Shown: in pieces, positions 12,301-23,800 of the stretch
How the letters are laid out: each line of letters opens with the position of its first letter
Numbering within the stretch: the first letter of the stretch is position 1
Source: Chrysoperla carnea
Taxonomy: Eukaryota > Arthropoda > Insecta > Neuroptera > Chrysopidae
Length of the DNA: 64,000 nucleotides
Reading direction: 5' to 3'
NCBI RefSeq assembly: GCF_905475395.1
Contig: NC_058337.1
Coordinates: 65,926,368-65,990,367, forward strand
The notes under the pieces: model-generated
What the model was told of the DNA's origin: nothing
What the model saw: only the letters and a program-made list of their open reading frames with translations
The model's database searches: none
Position numbers and translations under genes: made by a program

Positions 12301-15300
12301 AATACTATTTTGGTCTAATTTTGCTCGTCAACAAACTTAGCCATTTAAGGAGTAAATATTGTAGCTTTTTGAAAAAGAGAGAAATAAGCAACGGTGTGCC
12401 ATAGACTGCTGTACACTGTGGCTAGGCCCCAAGCACACAGTGGTGCACGTATATCACAATAGTAAATGCATGAATAAGAAAAAATCCAAAATTTGTAACA
12501 TTAGGTAAAGTCTGCGGTTCGTGCGACTGCATGGCTCGGGTTCTACAAATTTATATCTTCGTGGCCTAAAACTCATAAATTAATATTCACCTTTCCTATT
12601 CTAATATTACACAGTAAATCATATTCCACGGTTTATCTGAGCCACTGACGGCGTAGCCATTTAAGCTATCTCCTTAGCCATATAAAATATATGAAGAACA
12701 GTTTTTATGGACGTTCTTATGTATAAAACAAAGAGGGAATGTGTACTGTGTGTTATGATTATGTGTTACTGTATGTGATTGGCATTGTGTGTGTACAAGT
12801 GCAGAATCTGACCGACTGGGTTCATATATACACATATAAAATCCCTCTTTGTTTTATAAACAAGAACGTCCGTAAGAACTCTTCTTACTTCACATAATAT
12901 AAATGGCTAACGATATGATTTATAAACAGCATAACAGAAGAATTTATCACTTTCAAATATTATAAAAAAATTTAAGAAATACAAACCATATTGCTCTGAT
13001 CAGTAATAAGTCGGATTTCATTAATATCGTAGTCACTTTCATTTTTATCACAAACCTAGGAAAAAAGAATTAATTTTATAAACAAAACATATACCTAATC
13101 CAATAAAGACATAACAAATCACTTAAATTATTAATTAAATTTTAATGATTAATCAATCTTTATTTGCAATAACCATAAACCTTCCATCAGGCGCAAATAT
13201 TCTGATACAGGCGCGACACGGAAATTTTGCTATGTTCTCCCCGCTAAGTTATATTTGCCACTAAGTAAGCAAAAAATCTACTTTTAAAACTTTTACTTAT
13301 AAAAATATTAACTCAACGGTTTGGCAAAGGCCGAATGCAAAAGTCTGATTCACATTATTTATTAAACTTACAATTAAGTATAGATATTGGTAAGATATTT
13401 TCAAAATAATCATATGAACATTCTAAACAATCATATACAAACACACAATGGCTACTTAATTAAACGGCCGCTTAATTAAATAGGTCCGAGATTAGTAAAA
13501 ATTAAATTGAAAAAGTTAATACTTACTTCTAGAACATCATCAGATAATTCATTGAATATTTTAAAATCTTTTACAATTTTAGTGTAGGTGTTGAACAAAT
13601 CCTTTTGTACACGATGCATTTCCCTTTGAGTCTCCGAAATTTTAGAATCTATTTGATAATTTTCTTGCAGCTAAAAAAATGTCAAACAACGGATTAGACA
13701 AAAAAAAAAAATTTGAATAAGATTTAAAATCCTCTAAAAATCATGAAGTTCTGGCTAAAACCGAGCGTACTTATATAATACCTATTATACTTAATATCTG
13801 CTTAGTTTTTTAGATATTACAATTTCTCAGAAGTATAATGCTAATTTTTTTGATCTATTTTAGGGTTCCGCACCCGAAGGGTAATCAACAGGATCTATTA
13901 CTAAGATCCCACTGTCTGTCTCGCATCGAACTATATCTCATAATGGGCCGACCATTTATTACACGCCACACGTTAAGGGGAGGATTTGGTCGACAAAAGT
14001 GATAGACAAGGGACAGGAGGATCAAAAGCTTTGTGACGTCACATGTCAAAATCTAAAATATTAAAAAGCGAAAATTATATGTATAAAAAAACGTAAAAAT
14101 ATTACTATCTCGATCTAAATTTATAAGGAGGAAGGATTTTATAAATTTGACCACTGACGATAAAGACGTTGGGGGTAAAAAATCATAAAATTTGCAATTA
14201 GAAAAATTATAAATTAATAATGAAAAACCGTAAAAATTAAAATATATAGTAGTTTTTAGTTTATAATAAATAATAGATGGCATTACAAAAAAGTATTTGC
14301 CGATAATCATAGGGGGCAATGGTATTGAATGCAAAACTCTTGAAATCACAAAATCAAATACCGGTCAAGTGCTACTTTAGGGTTCCGTACTTTTTTTTCT
14401 TGTACAAAGTATATTTAATAAGAAGCACATAGTTTTTTTATTTTTTACAATGGTACGAAACCATTCTTATGCGAGTCCAACTCGCACTTGATCACATTAT
14501 TGAATATGATAAAACAATTAAAAAAACTCTTTTACAGTCAGTAATCGGTCATTTTCTAGTGCTTCATAATAATATACTTACAAAATTATCAAGCATCGCT
14601 TGTAACCTTAAAATATCAGCTGCAGTTTGATTAAATGTGCGTTTAACTTTATTCATATAAATTTCTTGTAGTACTAAGTTTTTCCCTTGTTCTTTATATA
14701 AAATATCCATAGCTTTAATTTCACCCACAACTTTATTGATCGATTCAAAACTGTTTAATTGTGATAAATTTGTCAATGAATTCATAATAACTTCATGTAT
14801 CTTTTTGGTATGATGTTCAATTTCTGAATTCTCACTAGTTGTTTGTGACGATATACTTTCTAAGTTATATAATTCATGTTTAATGTTAGCGAATGTTTGA
14901 TTTATTTCTTCCACACTTTTATTTACTAAAGATACCTAAAACGATTTGTATTTTTTTTTTTAAATTTCCTTATTTTTTAAATTTTATATGAAAACACAAA
15001 ATATTTATCTAAGGTTTAACTCACAAAAGATAGAAATAAAACGAAATATTTTGAAAAATTTAACAAATCGACCCTTCTTTCAAAAAGATATTAATTACCG
15101 TGAGCTTCACTTTATGGTGTCCATATAGACGAATATCCTTTTAGGGGTGGACATTTTTTTTTTTTGAAAGAATGAAAAACAAACAATTTTTGATATCTAT
15201 GCTCAATTTTTGTACAATTACATTTTTCTAAAAATATATGGTTATCATCCCAGAAAAGCATCAACTCCGAGGAAGTTTTGATATTTTCAAACACACAGTC

Positions 15301-16031
15301 CATCACTTACTGGTTTTAAATGGAAATAACTGGAAATTTAAATTTGGTTCAAATATTTTTTTTTCCGTAACTTTACTGGCTGGACATTTAAACAACTAAG
15401 CCATTATTTTAGTAATTAATATCTTTTTAATTACTTAAAATTAATTAATAAAAGTATAAATTCAGTGAGAGAAATTTAAATTTCTAAAACGGAAATTTAA
15501 ATTTTAAAACGGACGTGAAGTCATAGTATGTAGCTTGTCAGATTTGTTGACATACTGTATGGTATTAATTACTTATATTTTGTATAGTATTTCATTGAGT
15601 ATATTATTCTACGGCTTTTTATTAGAAAATTTAATAATATCGTGTATATGAAATGTCACCAATTGGCAGGTTACATATTAATACGTCATCAACAGAGAGC
15701 GCCAAAAGATTACGTTTAAGCATCTCAAAATTATTCTCTATTTTAAATATTTTTTTACAATTAATTACAGCATTTTTAAACAGTATTTATATTTTTTACT
15801 ATGTTATAACGGTGTAAACAATGAATTAAAAATATAAAAAAAATACATGAATATTCCCTATTATGATTTAATTTTTATATATTAGCTAATAATTACCCTA
15901 TTTTCACGTTCATTCTCATATTCTTGGCTTCTTTTAATAAGATTTCTTAAATTTTTCAATTCATTTTTTATTACCATTAAATATTTTCGATAATCAAACA
16001 TTTTATTAACAGTACTTTCTCGTAGTTCACA
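5788..16031 (-). CDS. coiled-coil locus, block B (no start codon found)
   Basis: Exons in transcript order: 15897-16031, 14582-14935, 13527-13670, 12987-13055, 11235-11519, 9500-9562, 7811-7894, 5788-5979 (stop TAA at 5788). Every exon is a multiple of three and every intron is phase 0; most donors are GTAAGT. The 441 residues are mostly predicted coiled coil (e.g. ELKKCQLEKQGLEKMIE, IENLQKAVQLHQSTINELK), with an acidic asparagine-rich stretch in the 11235-11519 exon and a short basic C-terminal tail (PRQRFKQRRGVHDN). The family is unrecognised. No initiating exon was found between 16031 and 17885, so this may be the downstream half of block A, skipping A's last exon; 20881 to 16031 is a frame-compatible splice. 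Long coiled coils are typical of cytoskeletal, centrosomal or Golgi proteins, but nothing here selects one. Confidence 0.65.
6313..6343. repeat. A31 homopolymer
   Basis: An uninterrupted run of 31 A in the intron between the two last exons of block B, followed at 6463-6478 by another A run. It could be the tail of an old retroposed sequence, but no clear body is seen. Confidence 0.85.
7267..7475. mobile_element. foldback element in intron
   Basis: The left arm starts aaaacgcgga at 7267 and the right arm ends cccgcgtttt near 7475; internal pairs include atatcggta with tgccgatat and the tatccatagata/tctatgaatata region near the centre. Weaker pairing may extend to about 7190-7560. No open frame. 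Confidence 0.55.
8399..9470 (+). repeat. dispersed repeat family S, copy 1 (interrupted)
   Basis: The segments 8399-8505 and 9100-9470 match 25578-26050 in order (ttaaggtgtttgtc, gctacaatataaagt, gacgtttctgtt, ccatagcgagac). The second copy is continuous, so about 0.6 kb between 8505 and 9100 is an insertion here (see the foldback at 8544-9053). No coding frame. Confidence 0.7.
8544..9053. mobile_element. about 510-bp foldback element inserted in repeat S
   Basis: Outer arms: 8544-8670 (gccttatatac, aatagttaag, gacattgttgagtaaa) pair with 8905-9053. Inner arms: about 8692-8770 pair with 8790-8865 (ttctagtaattgaagatgta against tacgtcttcaattactagaa). A run of 14 G at 8873-8886 interrupts the right side. 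It sits exactly where repeat S copy 1 is broken, so it looks like a later insertion. Confidence 0.75.
9692..10207. mobile_element. 516-bp foldback element in intron
   Basis: The left end aaattggttaataggctttt at 9692 is matched by the right end ending in caattt near 10207 (ggacaaaagcctattgcata). The interior has several acgt-cored words such as gtcacgtgac and acgtcacgtcatgacg. No open frame. Confidence 0.6.
10394..11157. mobile_element. 764-bp foldback element in intron
   Basis: Arms of more than 300 bp. The left has agctacaact, ggcgcaaact-like cggacgcaaactg, aaacctcgccgtttt and tagatacaagcg; the right has the same words in reverse complement (aaacggcgaggttt, cgcttgtatcta, agtttgcgcc, agttgtag). 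A third aacggcgaggtt copy lies near the centre (about 10744). It ends about 80 bp before exon 11235-11519. No transposase. Confidence 0.75.
12674..12910. mobile_element. 237-bp TIR element (MITE)
   Basis: About 70-bp inverted repeats starting ttagccat at 12674 and ending atggctaa at 12910; both contain the block acaaagaggga next to a gacgttctt block. The interior (12746-12837) is unique and GT-rich. Located about 80 bp from exon 12987-13055. Confidence 0.75.
13855..14495. mobile_element. composite of interspersed repeat fragments
   Basis: At 13855-13950 a fragment starts tttagggttccgcacccga. A different block (about 13955-14050, catttattacacgcc and ttgtgacgtcac) follows. At 14363-14495 is a short TIR element: ggtcaagtgc and agggttccgtac at the left, ggtacgaaacc and gagtccaactcgcacttg at the right. 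From memory, similar words (AGGGTTCCGTAC and GAGTCCGACTCGCACTTG) are common in lepidopteran repeats. The open frame at 14053-14349 inside this block is not a gene. Confidence 0.55.
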
Positions 16032-16101
16032 CTGAAATTTAAAAAAAAATTAATTAATCTTAAGATCCACATTGACGTGAACGCGATTAAAATATTTGAT
16101 A

Positions 16102-16584
16102 TACCGATCCGGAGTTGGCCAGTGTCTTTAGACTGATCGCAAAGATCTGTAAACAACAGTGTGCAGGAATTAACATCGACGTGATATCCTGGAAATTGTC
16201 CATTTATGCTTTTGTACTGACACACAAAATATGTTACCGCTAAAACTAAGTGCAATTACTTTTGTTTCAACCAGAATATGTGAAAACTTTTTTTCAGGAG
16301 TTTCTAGGGCTGCAGCTGGCCAATACTGATATACAAATTGACCTAAAAATTGGTTAGTATGCATCTGCAGGCCTAGAAACTCCTATAGTTTTTTCCATAT
16401 CCTGGTTGAAAAAATAGTAATGGCACTGAATTTTTTGGGCAAAATTACGCACATGTTTTGTGTGTCAGCACAAAAAATAGTAACGTCGCATTTTCAGGAC
16501 ATTGCGTTACTGTCAATTCTTGCAAACTGTTGCTAACAGAATCTTGTGATCAATTAAAAGGCATTGATCAACTTCGGATCGGTA
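16102..16584. mobile_element. 483-bp foldback element next to exon 15897-16031
   Basis: The left arm from taccgatccggagtt (16102) pairs with the right arm ending in acttcggatcggta (16584). About 100 bp of the outer arms and a second block (gagtttctagg against cctagaaactc around 16300-16383) also pair. The open frames at 16170-16364 and 16458-16655 are arm sequence. Confidence 0.75.
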
Positions 16585-17884
16585 ATCTTATACACAAGGC
16601 TGTTGGATCCCTTGTTAAATCATGGCAGGTTAATGTTCAGGATACATGGCTTTGAAGATTTAATGGAGTTGCTGGAATTTCATAGATTTTGATTTTTTAT
16701 GACACAGTAATATCTTAGTAGAGTTGCCAAATTGGCGGTATAATTCTACCATTCTACTGCTTTGTACCAACATTAAAAACGCATCAAACCTTACGTACAT
16801 AAATTCCTGAATTAAGTTATGTTTACCAACTAAATTTCCTGCATAAGAGTTCTTAGCAGAAATAAAAATAGCTATCTATATATTATAGCTCCCATTCAAA
16901 TAAGCTGCACCAAATTACAAAAAAATTCGTTAGGAATTTTACTATGATTAGATTACAAACTATCCAAATCGAATTTTGAAATTTGCCGTGTTTTCTGAAT
17001 GGGAGTATATCGGATGATCTATTTTAATCGACTCAGGTATCTTTCTTCTAAGGGCTGCATTATATTAAAAGCATGTCGTACTAAAAGCATGTTTCGTTAA
17101 AGTCTCATTATTTTAAGGGTAAATACATTTTTAATATCAGTTGTTTTATAATTGAACGATTTCAGGTCAAATAAAAATCAACTTCATTTTTTTCTAGTGC
17201 AACCCATATTTTTTTTTGGCAGATGCGAATTCTTTGGTACAATATATGCAAATTTTGTTTAAAACATTTTTTTGCTAAACTAATCATTTTAAATTTTGAA
17301 TAACTAATACTTTTTTTTGAAAATTTTCTTATCAATTTTTAAAAAATCGATTTTATATCTTGGCCACTTTTTATGTTTAAAAAACAAGAATGAGTTAAAT
17401 TACGTCATCTAGAATGTTTGTTTGAAGCTTATTTTCAGTTAACCCATGATTTTTCAAACTATTTGTGAAAAAATTATTTTGTAAGTAGGCAATAAGTGCC
17501 ATCGTTTCTGAAAACAAAAGTAATGATACAGAGAACATTCGTAGTAAACGGCATCCCGGAATCATTAAAAGCAGGTTCGATGATGCTTATCATCTGAACT
17601 AAAATTTATATTATTTGTCTATGCGTATTTGTCTGAACGTATAATAATACTCTTTATCCTTATACTTATTATTTGCAATATTATGATATGATACTGTGCA
17701 GTCCAAATGAAACCTGTCCTAAGTTCCACGATAATTATGGAATTACTCTTAAGCTAAAATTAAATAAACAAAGCTAAGTACAAAACGTTATGTTTATTAC
17801 ATTTCTTAAATACATACAAAATAAAATAAAAATATATAACACAAAAATAAACAAATAAAAAAGAAAATAAATAGAATTCATTTT

Positions 17885-20800
17885 TTATTGATAAGTATTC
17901 TTTGTTTTGACCGTTTTTGAATCTCCACAGTCCATTAAATCATAATCGTCTTTCTCATTTAGTCTTTTCTTACAAAAATCATTCGTACTACTAAATTTAT
18001 CATTTTTATCCCGATAACGCTCATATAAAATGTCTCTTGTAACTTTAGATAGTCGTTCAGGTTCATCGCTATCAATTATATTATTTTTAAAATAATTGTA
18101 ATTACTATCATTTTTATCGATTAATAACAAAGCTTTTGTATCATTTGTATTGCTACTCTTTTTATCGTCTTTATCTAGTCGTGAATAATATGAAATTATT
18201 TTATTCACACTGGCAGTATTTGAAAAGGAATCGTTTTCTTGGACAGAAGGTAAGGTTGGTGATGGTTTTGATAAGGGATCATTACTTTTGGATATATTTT
18301 GTATCTTCCGCTATAAAAAAGGATGGGAATAAATATTAAAGGAAATATAATAACATATTTTTTATATTATTAAAGGTATATTTGTATAAATATAACTTTT
18401 AAAAGTAGGGAAAATTTTCAGGAAATCATTTTTGCATCGGTTGGATTGCTTTCCATTCAAAAAAACATTAGGTCATTAATATACATTCCAAAAAAAAAAT
18501 CTACTATCTACTACCAATGTACTTTATACCAATAAGAAACAATTTTATGCCTGTAAAATCTTACAAAAAAAAACCTACAATCAAAAACGCGATGTAAAGT
18601 TGCTTTTTTGGTATGTTATTTGGACCCCTTAGGGGAGTGTGAAACTACGTTTACAAGAAAAACTGCAAAATTTTCATACTTTTTCAGTTAAATTCAAAAA
18701 CTATGAGCTTTTGTTATTAGTTGCTACTATCTTTTCGAAATTATATTAAATTTGAACCCAACTCCATATGTCTAATACTTTTTGAGTTATGGTGCTTGAA
18801 AAATTTATACGATAGTCAAAAATGTTAAAATTTTGAATTTTGCTTATGTTTTCAACCAAATCCATCTGCCTGACCTATCCCGACAAACGGTAGTCTGAGA
18901 ATTAAATTAGATTAGATTTTTTTAGGCCGTCCATAGTTAGTCATTACACTACTAATTTAAAAGTTCTTACTTTTGCAATATTTGGTTATCTCATCCACAT
19001 TTGGATTAGCAAAATGCATTAACTTGTATAGATAGCCAATATACTCCTTATTCTAGATTAGCAATGGAACTGATTTGGGAAATCAATTAAGTATAACATC
19101 AATATATCTAAAGTTGCGATCAAAGACTTCAAAAGGAACTTCTGCGAGTGGTAGCCAGAAAGCATAAATGGAGCTGAAATCTCATTAAACACAGAAAAAC
19201 GATATACTTATCATGGAGACAACTAAAAGTAGCAATGGCAAACATAAATCGATAGAGCAATTTAGTTAAATCTATGGTTTTATTCTTGCGAAACCATCCA
19301 ACCACGATCAGTATTTTCAAATCTTACAAAGCGTTTGAAAATGTAAATTTTCAAAGGAAACGTAAATATTTTTTATTTTTTATAAACAAGAGTTACCATG
19401 AGCACTTGTTTCAGAAAATTTCAAACACACAGAAGTAAATAATACTCCAATAAGCGAGGAGAAAAAAAGACGAAATCTCTAAATTTTGATCTATAGCACC
19501 GATTTCGGTGGAAATTTGGGATCAAGCTTCTATTTTCTAGATCAAAACTTTTATGGTTCCTAGTTGTGCTGGATGGTAATCACTCCTTTTCGGGGGTGGG
19601 AAAATATATGTTCAAGTATATTTCGAAAAGTCAATACTTTTCAAGTTATTGGCGATTTAAATTCGGAGTATTTAACGTTTATAACTGAAAAATTGGACGT
19701 TTTTTGAAAAAAGTATTTAGTACACTTTTTTTATGGTTTATTCAGCACAAAAACTGATGAATGACCATGGGAACTAAAATTAATTCTTCCTACTTTCCAA
19801 TTTACTTTATTTAGGCACTGACAACATGCTCAAAAATTTCTCGCAGTTTCAGATTTATATTTTTTGAAATATTGCAGATTAAATGTAAAATTTTTTTCGA
19901 AAAAAAAATATATATTTATTTATAAAGCTAAACTTTTTCCCTCTAAGTTTTTCTTTGTAACTTTATTATTTTTCGAGTTATTTAACGATAAAGACAATTT
20001 TTTTTTGTTTTTTTCGAAAATTTATTTTGCATTTAATCTGCAATATTTCCAAAACTAAATATCTGAAACTGTTAGAACTTTTTGAGCATGCTGTCAGTAA
20101 CTATAAAAGTAAATTGGAAAGCGGCAAGCAATAATTTTAGTTACCGTGGTAAATTTATCAGTTTTTGTGCGAAAAACTTTCTTTTCATTATTACTTCGTT
20201 AATTTTCGTGCAAATGACTTGAAACTTTTTTTTAATTTTCGAGTTTTTTAACATTAAATACTCCGAATTTCAATCGACAATAACTCGAAAAGCATTGACT
20301 TTTCCAAATATAGGTACTTGAAGGACACTTTTTGTCTAGATTTCATCGCTCTATTGATTTCCGTTGCCATTTTTAACATATATTTTTCCACCCCCTATAA
20401 GGGTTGGTTACAATCCTCTGGGCAAAAGCACCGCTAAGCACCATATAACTTTTGATCTAGAGAGTGAACAAAACCTATCAATCAGAGCTATATTAATGAA
20501 TTTAGAGGTTTAAGCCTCATTTACTAGAGTATAATAAAAAGTTAAACGTAAAAGGAAGTAGTATTTTCTCATTAATTGTTCTGATATACATAACCCCTCC
20601 CACATTTTATTTTTCTCCGGACCCAACTTATTTTTCACCGGACTTCCCAATTATTAGTTAAGATGCTACTTAAAATTCAATAATTTATCAACTTTAAAAA
20701 TGTATATTAATGAGTTTTTATAAATATTCGTTTTTTAAACTTTTCTAAAAATAAAAAATTAAAAACATTTTTTGAAACACATTTTTTGCCTTGTAATTCC

Positions 20801-23800
20801 ATCACGCAATGAAATCGTAATTCCTTCAATTTTTCCCACCTCATTCCTTCGATAAAATCTTCTATAAAGTTTTTACATACCTTTTTGACAGCACGTAATT
20901 CTTTACGCAACTCTTTAATAATGTCATCTTTGAAATGTGCTTGTTTATCAATTTGTCGACATTGTTCTTCTAAATTTTGATTTTCTCTGCGTAAGGCACG
21001 TATACTATCATGTTTGTCAGCTACTTCGGCAGTTAGTGCTTCACGCATATCTCGTGCCGACTGTAACAATTACACACACTCAACTTGTACATAACATTTA
21101 TTACAAACAGAATAAGCGAATTTTTAAGAACAAAATTTTTGTTACTGATGTGTTCAAAAATTGTTCGTTTGCTGATTTTTAATTATTATTCAAGAAACAA
21201 GAGATTATTAATTCTGAATGTATTTATGATTCAAATATTGAGACGTTCTAATCAACTGAATACTTAACAGATTTCCGAACTTGAATACCTTAAAAAACTA
21301 TTATTTTCTCGTAAAGTTTTTATCGTTTTTTAAATAACAAAATAATACATAAACAGGAAAGAAATGGAGAGTAATATTTAAATTAAAAATGTATTCCTTA
21401 TCTAGAATCTTTTTGTAACTTTATTTTTCAATATTTCTGGAAAGATTATTTAGGACAAATAATATATAATATATATAATTCTTTTGAAACTTCCGTTAAA
21501 AATATCTAATGGGCCTTTTTTGAATTTGGATAGGGCTTAAAAAGCACATTTCTGTTATTTCTAATTAATTAGACAAATTGTCAGGACCAATATTTAAGTA
21601 TGTTATGTTATGGAAAACATTCTAATGGATACCTTTTATTTTTAACTCAATAGGTGAAATAATTTGGAACGATGGAGTGGCATGGTTTTACATGTATTAA
21701 ATGCTTTTGATTCTTTTACAAGCTTCTATACAATGAGTATAATAGGAAAAGGACGCGTATACAGACACGAATATCATCTGATATTTGGGTCTTTATATTT
21801 ACAACAGAATCAGTACATGTTATTACGATATAATTATACAGAGCAGAGCGAAACTACGCTCTCTTTACAGATTTTTTTTAAACAAAATTATGGAGCTGAA
21901 GAACTTTTATGACTGGATTCAATCACTAGAAATCAAGTCAATCATTGCCAGTAATGGGAGCCTCCTCCTCTATCTTATACTCTTTGCTTCTATCTTGCTT
22001 TTGTATTTTGGTGATAGTTGAGTATATAGTTTGAGTTGAACGGAGTAAGTTCGATTATCTTATGATTTTTGGTTATTCGCCATCTAGTTTAGTGTTTTTA
22101 ATCATTTCATATTGCAAAATTGAGTTTTAAGCTTATATATTGCAAAATTTAGAAGATTGGTATAGGAGATTTTTATGGCATTTTTAAAGACATATTCAAC
22201 AATAATTTATGAAGAGGGGTATATTAAGTATGAATGGAAGGAAAATGCACGTGTACTTTCCTTTAGGCCTACATATATAGCCTCTCGACCTCGTAGGAGC
22301 TTTCAAGTATTTTTCAGTGCATTAATATCTTTAAAATGAGTCCTTTCTCGATTTTTTTTACTTGAAGTGAAAAAATATCCGCCAAAGGCCAATTGACGTC
22401 ACAATTTTTTAGATACTTGAAAAATTTTAAATTGTTCACACCTCAAACCACCAATGTGCAGACCGCCACATAATAAGCAACGAGTAACATACACACTAAC
22501 AGTAATTACGATTAGCTAATTTATACTGATAATGACTATTTGGTAGTCAAAATATGTATTTATATAATACAAAAATTGTTCTAGGAAATTGGGGCAAAAC
22601 CGAAATTTAATGCTAATTTCATTCAACCCCTTAAAGATTAAATTATTTAAATTATTATTAGAGTGGTTACATAATCTCACTTAGAATCTAAATTCCAAAT
22701 TTCACGTTTCTATCATGAGTAGTTTTTGTTCTGCGTTGATTCTCTGTCGGCAGGACAAAGCAGTGTTCACAACCTGAAGTGAGGAACTTATTGTACCAGT
22801 AGCGTAAAATTATCGTACATAAACCAGAATTATTCTACTTATCAAAATAATGAATAAATAAATCATAGTAAACGTTTTAATTTGTCAAAATTTTATATTT
22901 TCTCAGAAATAAATGTGCGATGAAAGTAGACTATCGTACATCGTACACGTTGGCATGAAATTATCGTATATGTACGATAATTATTGTACGGTTCAGGAGC
23001 CTGAGACCACGGCCACTACAAAAAGATATTCAACTCAAATGAGAGAATTGACTAAATTTGTCATGAAATGGAAGAAGTTATAGCGTCGCTAGTGTTCCTT
23101 TTGAACCGAAGTGCATTGCACAAAATCAATACGATCACACGAACGAAATACTACATAAATGCGTCATATGTACACTAGTATCATCACTATTATCATCTTT
23201 TTTGACAGATATTTGGTTACATGGAATTGAATGACCTTGTGTAGAGTCCATGCCTGGGACAAAGTCGCTTACATATAGAGAGATGTAATTAAACAAGGGT
23301 TGTACAAATTAAATGCAGTAATTGAAATATACAAGAAAAATTATTAAATACCTTTTGAAGTTTGAATAATTCGGATATTAAATTTTCATTTTCTTGAATT
23401 TTGTCTTGTAACTTAGCAGTGCAATTTTCAAATTCAATTTGTAGATTCAGTCGTTCTTTTTCACTTTTCTCCAATTTACTACATAATTCACTTGCATCCT
23501 AAAATATTCAATTTATTTAATAATAATCTTTTCAAATTATTCTAAATTTTTTAAATATATATTTTTATTACTGAAACTAGTGCAACTTCGAATAAATGGA
23601 AAAAGATTGTTTTCTTAAATGTTAACTAACACAATATTGAAATTGTTAGACTGTTTACTGTATTTTTAAAAAAATTTTTTTACATGTCAACAGAATAATT
23701 TAATTAATTTAAACAGAACTATTAGTCAGTTAAAAAAATTTATGTGCATAACAACTCGAACAAACATGATGAAGAGGTACCTCGTTTAATCTGAAACAAA

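Noticed and set aside
14053-14349. 98-codon minus-strand frame
   Set aside because: Inside a block of interspersed repeat fragments; residues are those expected from AT-rich noncoding DNA.
16170-16655. Frames on both strands with similar-looking peptides
   Set aside because: They are the two arms of the foldback at 16102-16584, which explains the similarity.
21664-22021. Overlapping plus-strand frames of 82 and 78 codons
   Set aside because: No family resemblance, no splice context, intronic position in block A.
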